Shown: positions 26,620 through 34,627 of the stretch, one piece after another
Layout: each line of letters opens with the position of its first letter
Position numbering within the stretch: the stretch's first letter is position 1
Assembly (NCBI GenBank): GCA_905215345.1
Contig: CAJMPR010000015.1
Coordinates: 38,972 to 102,971 of the forward strand
DNA from: an uncultured bacterium
GTDB taxonomy: Bacteria > Bacteroidota > Bacteroidia > Bacteroidales > Bacteroidaceae
Length of the DNA: 64,000 nt
Reading direction: 5' to 3'
Notes under the pieces: model-generated
The model's input: only the letters and a program-made list of their open reading frames with translations
What the model was told of the DNA's origin: nothing
Databases searched by the model: none
Translations under genes and position numbers: made by a program

Positions 26620-26803
26620 CAAAGTTGCTTATATAACTATTTAAGTGAACAAACTGCCATCCGCAAATGTTAATAGTGCAAGGTGTAATTTAGTTTTTGA
26701 TGAAAGACGCGACTTGGCTGATTTGGGTTTTAGATGATACACAAGACGACTTACAACTTTACTAGATAATAATTAAGAAAAACAGAATATAAAAAGATTG
26801 CTT

Positions 26804-28324
26804 ATGTCACAGATTGTTGGACATATCTCTCAGGTTATTGGGCCTGTAGTAGATGTCTATTTCGAAGGTACAGAGGCAGAAATGATGCTGCCGAGCATTC
26901 ACGACGCACTGGAAATAAAAAAGAATCATGGTAAAAGGCTGATTGTGGAAGTACAACAGCATATTGGTGAAAATACCGTGAGAACTGTAGCTATGGATAG
27001 TACAGACGGACTGCAGAGAGGTATGAAGGTTTATCCGTTAGGTGGTCCTATTACCATGCCGATAGGAGAGCAAATAAAAGGTCGTTTAATGAATGTTGTG
27101 GGCGACTCAATCGACGGAATGAAAGAGTTGGATCGTGCCGGTGCATATCCTATTCATCGTGAACCCCCTAAATTTGAAGACTTAACTACCGTACAAGAGG
27201 TTCTCTTCACGGGTATTAAGGTTATCGACTTGCTGGAGCCTTATAGTAAGGGTGGTAAGATTGGTTTATTCGGTGGTGCCGGTGTTGGAAAGACAGTGCT
27301 TATTCAGGAACTCATCAATAATATCGCCAAGAAACAGAATGGTTTTTCCGTATTTGCCGGTGTAGGAGAGCGTACCCGTGAAGGTAATGACTTGCTTAGA
27401 GAAATGATTGAATCTGGTGTAATACGTTATGGTGAAGAATTTAGAAAAGGGATGGAAGAAGGTCACTGGGATTTATCCAAAGTCGATTATAACGAAGTGG
27501 CTAAGTCGCAGGTATCTCTCATATTCGGGCAGATGAATGAACCCCCGGGTGCACGTCAGTCCGTGGCTTTATCCGGTTTAACTGTCGCTGAATCGTTTCG
27601 TGATATGGGTTCAGAATCCAATGGGCCGCGTGATATTCTGTTCTTTATTGATAATATTTTCCGTTTTACCCAAGCTGGTTCTGAGGTGTCTGCATTGTTA
27701 GGTCGTATGCCTTCTGCCGTAGGTTATCAGCCTACACTTGCAACGGAAATGGGTGCTATGCAGGAACGAATCACTTCTACGCGTAATGGCTCCATCACTT
27801 CTGTGCAAGCTGTGTATGTGCCTGCCGATGACTTGACCGACCCTGCTCCGGCCACTACTTTTACACACTTGGATGCAACAACTGTGTTGAGCCGTAAAAT
27901 TACAGAACTTGGTATCTATCCGGCAGTTGATCCGTTGGAGTCTACTTCCCGCATTCTTGATCCGCATATCGTGGGACAAGAGCACTATGAAGTGGCACAA
28001 CGCGTGAAACAGATTCTTCAACGTAATAAGGAATTGCAAGATATAATCTCTATTCTCGGTATGGAAGAACTGTCGGATGCTGACCGTACATTAGTAAATC
28101 GTGCACGTCGCGTACAGCGCTTCTTATCCCAACCTTTTGCCGTGGCCGAACAATTTACCGGTGTTCCCGGTACGATGGTTTCCATCGAGGATACTATCAA
28201 GGGATTTAAGATGATTCTGGACGGTGAGGTGGATTATCTGCCCGAACCTGCTTTCCTTAATGTAGGAACCATTGATGAAGCGATTGAAAAGGGAAAGAAG
28301 TTACTGGAGCAGGCAAAGAAATAA
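26804..28324 (+). CDS. atpD: ATP synthase F1 subunit beta
   Basis: The catalytic subunit of F1 has 506 residues from ATG 26804 (MSQIVGHISQ). A TTG two codons upstream extends the frame but is unlikely. Walker A GGAGVGKTV is near 155, the catalytic Glu lies in GVGERTREGNDL, Walker B in ILFFIDNIF, and the DELSEED-region counterpart is present late in the protein. It is first in the operon, with epsilon next, which is the Bacteroidetes arrangement in which beta-epsilon precedes the Fo genes. Confidence 0.97.
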   Translation: MSQIVGHISQVIGPVVDVYFEGTEAEMMLPSIHDALEIKKNHGKRLIVEVQQHIGENTVRTVAMDSTDGLQRGMKVYPLGGPITMPIGEQIKGRLMNVVGDSIDGMKELDRAGAYPIHREPPKFEDLTTVQEVLFTGIKVIDLLEPYSKGGKIGLFGGAGVGKTVLIQELINNIAKKQNGFSVFAGVGERTREGNDLLREMIESGVIRYGEEFRKGMEEGHWDLSKVDYNEVAKSQVSLIFGQMNEPPGARQSVALSGLTVAESFRDMGSESNGPRDILFFIDNIFRFTQAGSEVSALLGRMPSAVGYQPTLATEMGAMQERITSTRNGSITSVQAVYVPADDLTDPAPATTFTHLDATTVLSRKITELGIYPAVDPLESTSRILDPHIVGQEHYEVAQRVKQILQRNKELQDIISILGMEELSDADRTLVNRARRVQRFLSQPFAVAEQFTGVPGTMVSIEDTIKGFKMILDGEVDYLPEPAFLNVGTIDEAIEKGKKLLEQAKK

Positions 28325-28417
28325 TGTGCTAACTACGGTATGGTAGTGTGTTGAAAGAATAAGGTATCATACGTTTTAGCGCATTAATTTATTAATACAT
28401 TAGCATATTTAGTTATT

Positions 28418-28663
28418 ATGAAGGGATTGCATTTGGATATAGTATCACCGGAGAAGAATATCTTCACCGGAGAAGTAGATAGTGTGACATTACCGGGCAC
28501 AATCGGGTCGTTCACTATTCTATCGGAACATGCACCTATTGTATCGTCACTGCAAGCCGGTATGTTGGCTTATGTAACAAAGGATGGAGAAGAACATATA
28601 CAGGAAATCCATGGTGGTTTTGTAGAGATGAATGACAATAAAGTTTCTGTTTGCGTAGATTAA
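28418..28663 (+). CDS. atpC: ATP synthase F1 subunit epsilon (short form)
   Basis: Only 81 residues are present, covering the N-terminal beta-sandwich (LHLDIVSPEKNIFTGEVDSV, LPGTIGSFTILSEHAPI, GGFVEMNDNKVSVCVD). The C-terminal two-helix arm that inhibits ATP hydrolysis in E. coli is absent, and the gene ends cleanly with no remnant downstream. Rotor assembly should remain, but epsilon-type inhibition cannot occur. It sits between atpD and the AtpI-like gene. Confidence 0.93.
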   Translation: MKGLHLDIVSPEKNIFTGEVDSVTLPGTIGSFTILSEHAPIVSSLQAGMLAYVTKDGEEHIQEIHGGFVEMNDNKVSVCVD

Positions 28664-28697
28664 TCCATTTTTATTTCAAACCTTAAATAGAATTGAC

Positions 28698-29117
28698 GTG
28701 AGTATTACTAAACGAAACTATTTATTACAAATAACGCTCTTAACAATATTGATAGGTGGTATAGGCGGTTGGGCTTATTATTCGGTTTTTCCGCACCATT
28801 ATTTTAGTGGTTATCCACTAATTCCGGTTTTCTATTATGTTTTTGGTGTGTTTATGATAAACATGACTGAAAAATGCCGGGAGCGGATGCCTAAACATAT
28901 GTTACAGATTTATCTGCTAATGCGTGTTATGAGAATGCTTATTTCAATGATTGTGATGGTGGTTTATTGTGTGGCAGTTCGTGAAGAAGCAAAAGAATTT
29001 CTGTTGACGTTTATCGCCAACTATCTGATATATTTGATTTATGATTCCTGGTTTTACTTCACCTTTGAAGCTGGCAGGAAATTCAAAAAGAAAAAAGAGA
29101 ATGAAACAATTTCGTAA
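28698..29117 (+). CDS. AtpI-like membrane protein of the atp operon
   Basis: This 139-residue protein starts at a GTG (28698) and has four predicted spans (about 8-27, 38-55, 70-95, 100-122) with a Lys-rich end. Its place between epsilon and subunit a, and its overlap with the start of atpB by 17 bases, suggest the role of AtpI (an assembly helper for the c-ring). Sequence similarity to proteobacterial AtpI is not evident by eye, so the name rests mainly on position. Confidence 0.65.
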   Translation: MSITKRNYLLQITLLTILIGGIGGWAYYSVFPHHYFSGYPLIPVFYYVFGVFMINMTEKCRERMPKHMLQIYLLMRVMRMLISMIVMVVYCVAVREEAKEFLLTFIANYLIYLIYDSWFYFTFEAGRKFKKKKENETIS

Positions 29118-30276
29118 TATATTGACTGGGATATTGCTGATGTTCGGATTACTATTGCCTGTCAGCATACAGGCTGATAGTATTCCTGCTGCATCCGAAG
29201 GTGTTGGAACTGACTTGGACAGCATAGCCCAGCGTGATAATGTAACTCCTGCTGAACAGCAGGAGAATACAGTAGACGTAAAGGAAATCGTTTTCGGTCA
29301 TATCGGTGATTCATACGAATGGCATATTACGACTTGGGGTAAGACCAATGTTGTTATTCCATTACCTATTATTGTGTTCAGTAAAACAACAGGATGGCAT
29401 GTCTTTCTTTCATCTCGTCTTGAGGAGAATGGAGGAAATTATGAAGGGCTTTCTATTGCTCCTGTAGGCAGTAAATATGAAGGAAAGTTGGTGGAACGTG
29501 ATGCGGCAGGCAATGAGATACGTCCTGTCGACATCTCAATAACTAAAGTGACATTGTCACTGCTTATCAACAGTGTATTATTGCTTGTTATCGTTTTGGG
29601 AGTTGCCCAATGGTATCGTAAACATCCGCAAGGTACTGCTGCTCCCGGTGGTTTCGTGGGATTTATGGAGATGTTTATTATGATGGTGAATGATGACATA
29701 ATCAAGAGTTGTGTCGGACCGAAATATCATAAATTTGCACCTTATTTGCTGACTGCTTTTTTCTTTATCTTTATTAATAACCTGATGGGATTGATTCCGG
29801 TCTTTCCTGGTGGAGCTAATGTTACGGGAAACATTGCTATTACAATGGTATTAGCTTTGTGTACGTTTGTTGCAGTCAATTTATTCGGAACGAAGACTTA
29901 TTGGAAAGATATTTTCTGGCCGGATGTACCTTGGTGGCTGAAAGTACCTGTACCGATGATGCCGTTTATTGAGTTCTTCGGTATCTTCACAAAACCGTTT
30001 GCCTTGATGATCCGTCTTTTTGCCAATATGCTTGCCGGACATATGGCGATGTTGGTACTTACGTGTCTGATATTTATTTCGGCAAGTATGGGACCTGCTC
30101 TGAACGGAACATTAACGGTAGCCTCGGTACTGTTTAATATCTTCATGAATGCATTGGAATTATTGGTTGCATTTATCCAGGCCTATGTATTCACCATGTT
30201 GTCCGCCGTATTTATAGGTTTGGCTCAGGAAGAACATAAGGAAGAGAAAAAGAAAGAAGTTATTATAGAGAAATAA
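29101..30276 (+). CDS. atpB: ATP synthase Fo subunit a
   Basis: This is the stator channel subunit. I take the ATG at 29101 (MKQFRNILTG): it begins a signal peptide (cut near LPVSIQA/D), and the longer frame from 29041 lies inside the upstream gene. At 391 residues it is about 120 longer than E. coli a, owing to an exported N-terminal domain (about 25-150), as in other Bacteroidetes. The essential Arg is seen in ALMIRLFANMLAGH, and the C-terminal helix FIQAYVFTMLSAVFIGLA is intact. It is followed by atpE. Confidence 0.95.
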   Translation: MKQFRNILTGILLMFGLLLPVSIQADSIPAASEGVGTDLDSIAQRDNVTPAEQQENTVDVKEIVFGHIGDSYEWHITTWGKTNVVIPLPIIVFSKTTGWHVFLSSRLEENGGNYEGLSIAPVGSKYEGKLVERDAAGNEIRPVDISITKVTLSLLINSVLLLVIVLGVAQWYRKHPQGTAAPGGFVGFMEMFIMMVNDDIIKSCVGPKYHKFAPYLLTAFFFIFINNLMGLIPVFPGGANVTGNIAITMVLALCTFVAVNLFGTKTYWKDIFWPDVPWWLKVPVPMMPFIEFFGIFTKPFALMIRLFANMLAGHMAMLVLTCLIFISASMGPALNGTLTVASVLFNIFMNALELLVAFIQAYVFTMLSAVFIGLAQEEHKEEKKKEVIIEK

Positions 30277-30311
30277 GAAATAAATAATAAACCATTTAAA
30301 AACTGAAAGTT

Positions 30312-30569
30312 ATGTTACTATCTGTATTATTACAAGCTGCAGCTGCAGGTGTGGGAGTAAGTAAATTAGGAGCGGCTATTGGTGCCGGATTAGCTGTTAT
30401 TGGCGCTGGTGTAGGTATTGGTAAAATTGGTGGTTCTGCTATGGAGGCAATTGCCCGTCAGCCGGAAGCATCAGGAGATATCCGTATGAACATGATTATT
30501 GCCGCTGCCTTGATTGAAGGTGTCGCATTGTTGGCAGTTGTTGTGTGTCTGTTAGTGTTCTTCTTATAA
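30312..30569 (+). CDS. atpE: ATP synthase Fo subunit c
   Basis: This 85-residue, two-helix proteolipid makes up the rotor ring. The ion-binding carboxylate is Glu69 (ALIEGVAL). In sodium-binding rings a Gln lies on helix 1 and a Ser/Thr follows the Glu; here these positions are Ile36 (GVGIGKIGG) and Gly70. The ring is therefore predicted to carry protons, not sodium. The polar loop ARQPEASGDIR joins F1. Its gene follows atpB by 35 bases. Confidence 0.96.
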   Translation: MLLSVLLQAAAAGVGVSKLGAAIGAGLAVIGAGVGIGKIGGSAMEAIARQPEASGDIRMNMIIAAALIEGVALLAVVVCLLVFFL

Positions 30570-30662
30570 TGTATAATCTATAGTTTATAAAATACTTTTT
30601 GTCTGACGGTATTCCGCATAGCTAATTTGTAATTTATAGACTATCAAATTGTAAATAAAATT

Positions 30663-31169
30663 ATGTCATTGTTATTACCCGATAGTGGTCTGCTGTTCTG
30701 GATGCTTCTTTCATTCGGTGTAGTGTTTATTATTTTAGCTAAATACGGTTTTCCTGTAATTACTAAAATGGTAGAAGGCCGTAAAACCTACATCGATCAG
30801 TCACTTGAAGTGGCCCGTGAGGCTAATGCCCAACTTGCCCGACTTAAAGAAGAGAGTGAAGCGCTGGTAGCTGCTGCGAACAAAGAACAAGGGCGTATTC
30901 TGAGGGAAGCGATGCACGAGCGTGACAAGATTATCGTCGAAGCGCGTAAGCTTGCGGAAACGGCTGCTCAGAAGGAACTGGAGGAAATTAGAAAGCAGAT
31001 ACAGCAAGAAAAGGAAGAAGCTATTCGCGACATCCGCCGTCAAGTTGCAGTACTGTCGGTAGATATTGCAGAAAAGATTATCCGTAAGAATCTGGACGAA
31101 AAGCATGAGCAGATGGAAATGATAGACCGGATGCTGGATGAAGTATTGGCAGCTTCCAGGAATAATTAA
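30663..31169 (+). CDS. atpF: ATP synthase Fo subunit b
   Basis: The peripheral stalk subunit has 168 residues: one N-terminal membrane helix (about 8-28) and a long charged coiled coil to the end, rich in Glu/Lys/Arg/Ala with 11-residue spacing. The tail (KHEQMEMIDRMLDEVL) contacts delta. There is only one b-type gene in the operon, so b forms a homodimer. Confidence 0.94.
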   Translation: MSLLLPDSGLLFWMLLSFGVVFIILAKYGFPVITKMVEGRKTYIDQSLEVAREANAQLARLKEESEALVAAANKEQGRILREAMHERDKIIVEARKLAETAAQKELEEIRKQIQQEKEEAIRDIRRQVAVLSVDIAEKIIRKNLDEKHEQMEMIDRMLDEVLAASRNN

Positions 31170-31231
31170 AACAGTGGTGTGATTAATGATTTGCTACTAA
31201 CCATTAATCACTCACTAATCACTAAAAGAAC

Positions 31232-31792
31232 ATGGATATAGGAATTGTTTCGATGCGATATGCAAAAGCACTGATGGAGTATGCTAAAAGTACAGGAACT
31301 GAAGATGAGGTATATGCTGAAGTACGTATGCTGACTCGGAGTTTCGAGAAGCATCCTGATTTGCGTGCGGCTCTGGAGAATCCCATTTTATCAATACGTG
31401 AAAAGTTTACACTGATCTGTACTGCTGCTGTGGGAGATGCTACTGCCGGACGTGAGTTAACTCGTTTTATCACGCTGGTATTAAGGAATAGACGGGAGTC
31501 TTTTCTTCAGTATATCTGTTTGAGTTTTCTGGATCTGTACCGAAAAGACAAACATATCGGTATAGCCAAGCTTATAACGGCTGTACCTGTTAGTCGTGAT
31601 GTATGGGAACGTATTCGGAACAGCGCATCTCACTTGTTACATGCAGAGATGGAGTTACAGACTGAGGTAGATCCGGCTATCGAGGGTGGATTTATTTTCG
31701 ATGTTAACGACTTCCGTCTGGATGCAAGTATTGCCACCCAACTCAAAAAAGTGAAAAAACAATTCATTGATAAGAATAGAAGAATAGTATAA
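31232..31792 (+). CDS. atpH: ATP synthase F1 subunit delta
   Basis: Delta links the top of F1 to the b stalk. The 186 residues show the N-terminal helical domain (VSMRYAKALMEYAKSTG) and the C-terminal GGFIFDVNDFRLDASI motif, the best conserved part of the family. Spacers on both sides carry hairpin-forming AT-rich repeats. Confidence 0.93.
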   Translation: MDIGIVSMRYAKALMEYAKSTGTEDEVYAEVRMLTRSFEKHPDLRAALENPILSIREKFTLICTAAVGDATAGRELTRFITLVLRNRRESFLQYICLSFLDLYRKDKHIGIAKLITAVPVSRDVWERIRNSASHLLHAEMELQTEVDPAIEGGFIFDVNDFRLDASIATQLKKVKKQFIDKNRRIV

Positions 31793-31887
31793 CAGTTATA
31801 AGTTGTTAGTTATAAGTTATTTGCTGATAAATAGACAATAACTTTTTTTGAATAACTAATAACTTATCACTAAATAACTAATAACTT
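31793..31887. repeat. AT-rich inverted repeat between atpH and atpA
   Basis: An arm at 31793-31823 (GTTATAAGTTGTTAGTTATA and onward) and a near-complementary arm at 31848-31887 flank about 25 bases. Words match the elements at 261, 5367 and 6075. The whole atpH-atpA gap is this structure. Confidence 0.55.
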
Positions 31888-31893
31888 AAAATT

Positions 31894-33480
31894 ATGTTGT
31901 CTGAAAATATAAAAGTAAGCGAAGTCTCTGATATACTGCGTAAACAGTTGGAAGGTATTGATACTCGTGTACAATTGGACGAGATCGGTACGGTATTACA
32001 AGTCAGCGATGGTGTGGCACGTATATACGGATTGCGCAATGCTGAAGCAAATGAATTGCTGGAATTTGACAACGGTATCAAGGCCATCGTAATGAACCTT
32101 GAAGAAGATAATGTAGGTGCCGTATTACTTGGTCCTACTGATAAAATCAAGGAAGGTTTCGTGGTGAAACGTACTCAACGTATTGCTTCCATTATGGTAG
32201 GCGAGGGGATGTTGGGGCGTGTTATTGACCCGTTGGGCGAACCGCTGGATGGCAAAGGTTTAATCGGTGGTGAACTTTGTGAAATGCCGTTGGAACGTAA
32301 AGCGCCGGGAGTTATTTTCCGTCAGCCGGTAAACCAACCGTTGCAAACCGGCTTGAAAGCTGTGGATGCCATGATTCCTATCGGTCGTGGACAACGTGAG
32401 TTGATTATCGGTGACCGCCAGACTGGAAAGACTGCAATTGCCATTGATACCATCATTAACCAACGAACTAATTATGAAGCAGGTGATCCGGTATATTGTA
32501 TTTATGTAGCTATCGGTCAGAAAGGTTCTACAGTAGCTTCTACTGTAAATACTTTGCGTGAATACGGTGCTATGGATTATACAATTGTGGTAGCTGCTAC
32601 TGCAGGTGATCCGGCTGCATTACAATATTATGCTCCGTTTGCGGGTGCTGCCATTGGTGAATACTTCCGTGATACCGGTCGTCATGCGTTGGTGATTTAT
32701 GATGACTTATCCAAACAAGCGGTAGCTTATCGTGAAGTATCTTTGATTTTGCGCCGTCCGTCAGGACGTGAAGCCTATCCAGGTGATATTTTCTATCTGC
32801 ACTCCCGTTTGTTGGAACGTGCTGCGAAGATCATTAACCAAGAAGAGGTTGCACGTGAAATGAACGATTTGCCCGAAAGTTTGAAAGGTAAGGTAAAGGG
32901 AGGTGGTTCCTTAACTGCATTGCCTATTATTGAAACACAAGCAGGTGACGTTTCTGCCTATATTCCGACGAATGTAATTTCTATTACAGACGGTCAGATC
33001 TTCCTCGATACGAATCTATTCAATCAAGGAAACCGTCCGGCTATCGATGTTGGTATCTCTGTGAGCCGTGTAGGTGGTAACGCCCAGATTAAAGCGATGA
33101 AAAAAGTAGCCGGTACATTGAAGATAGACCAAGCTCAATATCGTGAATTGGAAGCATTTACTAAATTCAGTGGTGATATGGATCCCGTTACGGCATTGAC
33201 TATCGACAAAGGACAAAAGAATACCCGTCTGCTTGTACAACCGCAATACAGCCCGATGCCCGTAGAGAAGCAAGTTGCTATTCTTTACTGTGGTACACAC
33301 GGCTTATTAAAGGATGTTCCATTGGATAAAGTAACTGATTTTGAGCGCAGTTTTCTTGAATTCCTCGAAAGAGATCACAGTGTAGATGTGCTCGATGTCC
33401 TTAGAACAGGCGTTATCGATGATAATGTATGTAAAAAGATTGAAGAGACAGCGGAGAAAGTAGCAAAACAATTTATGTAG
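31894..33480 (+). CDS. atpA: ATP synthase F1 subunit alpha
   Basis: The regulatory nucleotide-binding subunit has 528 residues. Walker A GDRQTGKTA is at about 170-178 with the alpha-specific Gln, and the arginine-finger region appears in ISVSRVGGNAQI. VLLGP near the N-terminus and the C-terminal helical domain are complete. It is followed by gamma after a 103-base gap. Confidence 0.97.
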   Translation: MLSENIKVSEVSDILRKQLEGIDTRVQLDEIGTVLQVSDGVARIYGLRNAEANELLEFDNGIKAIVMNLEEDNVGAVLLGPTDKIKEGFVVKRTQRIASIMVGEGMLGRVIDPLGEPLDGKGLIGGELCEMPLERKAPGVIFRQPVNQPLQTGLKAVDAMIPIGRGQRELIIGDRQTGKTAIAIDTIINQRTNYEAGDPVYCIYVAIGQKGSTVASTVNTLREYGAMDYTIVVAATAGDPAALQYYAPFAGAAIGEYFRDTGRHALVIYDDLSKQAVAYREVSLILRRPSGREAYPGDIFYLHSRLLERAAKIINQEEVAREMNDLPESLKGKVKGGGSLTALPIIETQAGDVSAYIPTNVISITDGQIFLDTNLFNQGNRPAIDVGISVSRVGGNAQIKAMKKVAGTLKIDQAQYRELEAFTKFSGDMDPVTALTIDKGQKNTRLLVQPQYSPMPVEKQVAILYCGTHGLLKDVPLDKVTDFERSFLEFLERDHSVDVLDVLRTGVIDDNVCKKIEETAEKVAKQFM

Positions 33481-33495
33481 AATGAGGGGTAGAAT

Positions 33496-33562
33496 AAGGA
33501 TAAATTTTAAAATATAGAGTTGCGTTGTGGTGCTTTAATTTCATACTTCATCCTTTATCCTT
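33496..33562. repeat. Hairpin between atpA and atpG
   Basis: AAGGATAAA (33496-33504) is complementary to TTTATCCTT (33554-33562), within a longer imperfect repeat of AAGGATAAAG and TCCTTTAAAC words. The loop is 49 bases. Confidence 0.4.
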
Positions 33563-33583
33563 TAAACTTTATACTTAAACAAC

Positions 33584-34471
33584 ATGGCTTCACTTAAAGA
33601 GGTAAAAAATAGAATTAGCTCCGTCAAGAGTACGCGCCAGATAACATCGGCGATGAAGATGGTAGCATCTGCCAAACTGCATAAAGCGCAGGGGCGGATT
33701 GAAAATATGCTGCCTTATCAACGGAAGCTAAATGAGATTTTGACAAACTTCCTGAGTACGGATGTTTCGTTTGAATCACCTTATACTGCCGTACGCTCAG
33801 TAACGAAAGTGGCGATTGTAGTGTTTTCGTCCAATACATCATTATGCGGTGCTTTCAATTCCAATGTCGTGAAAATGTTGGAACGTACGTTGGAAGAATA
33901 TAAATCGTTAGGTAAAGAAAATATCTTGGTTTATCCTGTAGGTAGGAAAGTGGAAGAAGCGGTGAAAAAGCAAGAGCTAATTCCTCAAGGCAGCTATCAG
34001 GATATGGCAGACAAACCTTCCTATGTACAGGCTTATGAGCTCGCCGGATTGTTAATGAAAGAGTTTCTGGAAAAGCGTGTTGACAAAGTAGAACTGATAT
34101 ACCATCATTTTAAATCTACCGGTTCACAGATTTTGACAAGGGATGAATATTTACCTATTAATCTGGAGAAAGTGGCGAAAGAAGCAGAAGAAGGCCAAAA
34201 AGGAACGCGCGGTTTTAATAATGATTATATAGTGGAACCCTCCGCACCCGAGTTAATAGCCGGTCTGTTGCCAAAAGTATTGAGCCAGAAGATTTATACA
34301 GTTCTTTTAGACTCGAATACATCAGAACATGCAGCCCGTATGTTGGCTATGCAGGCAGCTACGGATAATGCCAATGATTTGATACAAGATTTAACCAAGC
34401 AGTATAATAAGAGCCGTCAGCAAGCAATTACTAATGAGTTGCTGGATATTATCGGAGGTAGTTTGAAGTAA
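33584..34471 (+). CDS. atpG: ATP synthase F1 subunit gamma
   Basis: The central rotor shaft has 295 residues: N-terminal helix KEVKNRISSVKSTRQITSAMKMVA and C-terminal helix with SEHAARMLAMQAATDNAND, which together form the coiled-coil axle around a Rossmann-like middle. It is the last gene of the operon and is followed by a terminator. Confidence 0.96.
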   Translation: MASLKEVKNRISSVKSTRQITSAMKMVASAKLHKAQGRIENMLPYQRKLNEILTNFLSTDVSFESPYTAVRSVTKVAIVVFSSNTSLCGAFNSNVVKMLERTLEEYKSLGKENILVYPVGRKVEEAVKKQELIPQGSYQDMADKPSYVQAYELAGLLMKEFLEKRVDKVELIYHHFKSTGSQILTRDEYLPINLEKVAKEAEEGQKGTRGFNNDYIVEPSAPELIAGLLPKVLSQKIYTVLLDSNTSEHAARMLAMQAATDNANDLIQDLTKQYNKSRQQAITNELLDIIGGSLK

Positions 34472-34492
34472 ACATTTCTGTACAATAAGTAT

Positions 34493-34532
34493 AAGAGGTT
34501 ATATCCCAACAGGATGTAACCTCTTGTTTTTT
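34493..34532 (+). terminator. Terminator of the atp operon
   Basis: A 14-bp stem with one G-U pair (34493-34506 with 34512-34525), 5-base loop, then a T-tract. Confidence 0.88.
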
Positions 34533-34595
34533 ATAGGAAAGTAATACGGATGAAAAACAACTCTACTTATGGTTTTTTACTCTATTTATTTGTGT

Positions 34596-34603
34596 TACCT
34601 TTA
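34596..34603 (+). promoter_or_regulatory. -7-like box of the helicase gene
   Basis: TACCTTTA matches seven of eight positions and lies 25 bases before ATG 34628. It supports that start over the in-frame ATG at 34550. Confidence 0.35.
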
Positions 34604-34627
34604 CAACTCAAAAGAAAAAGAATTAAA

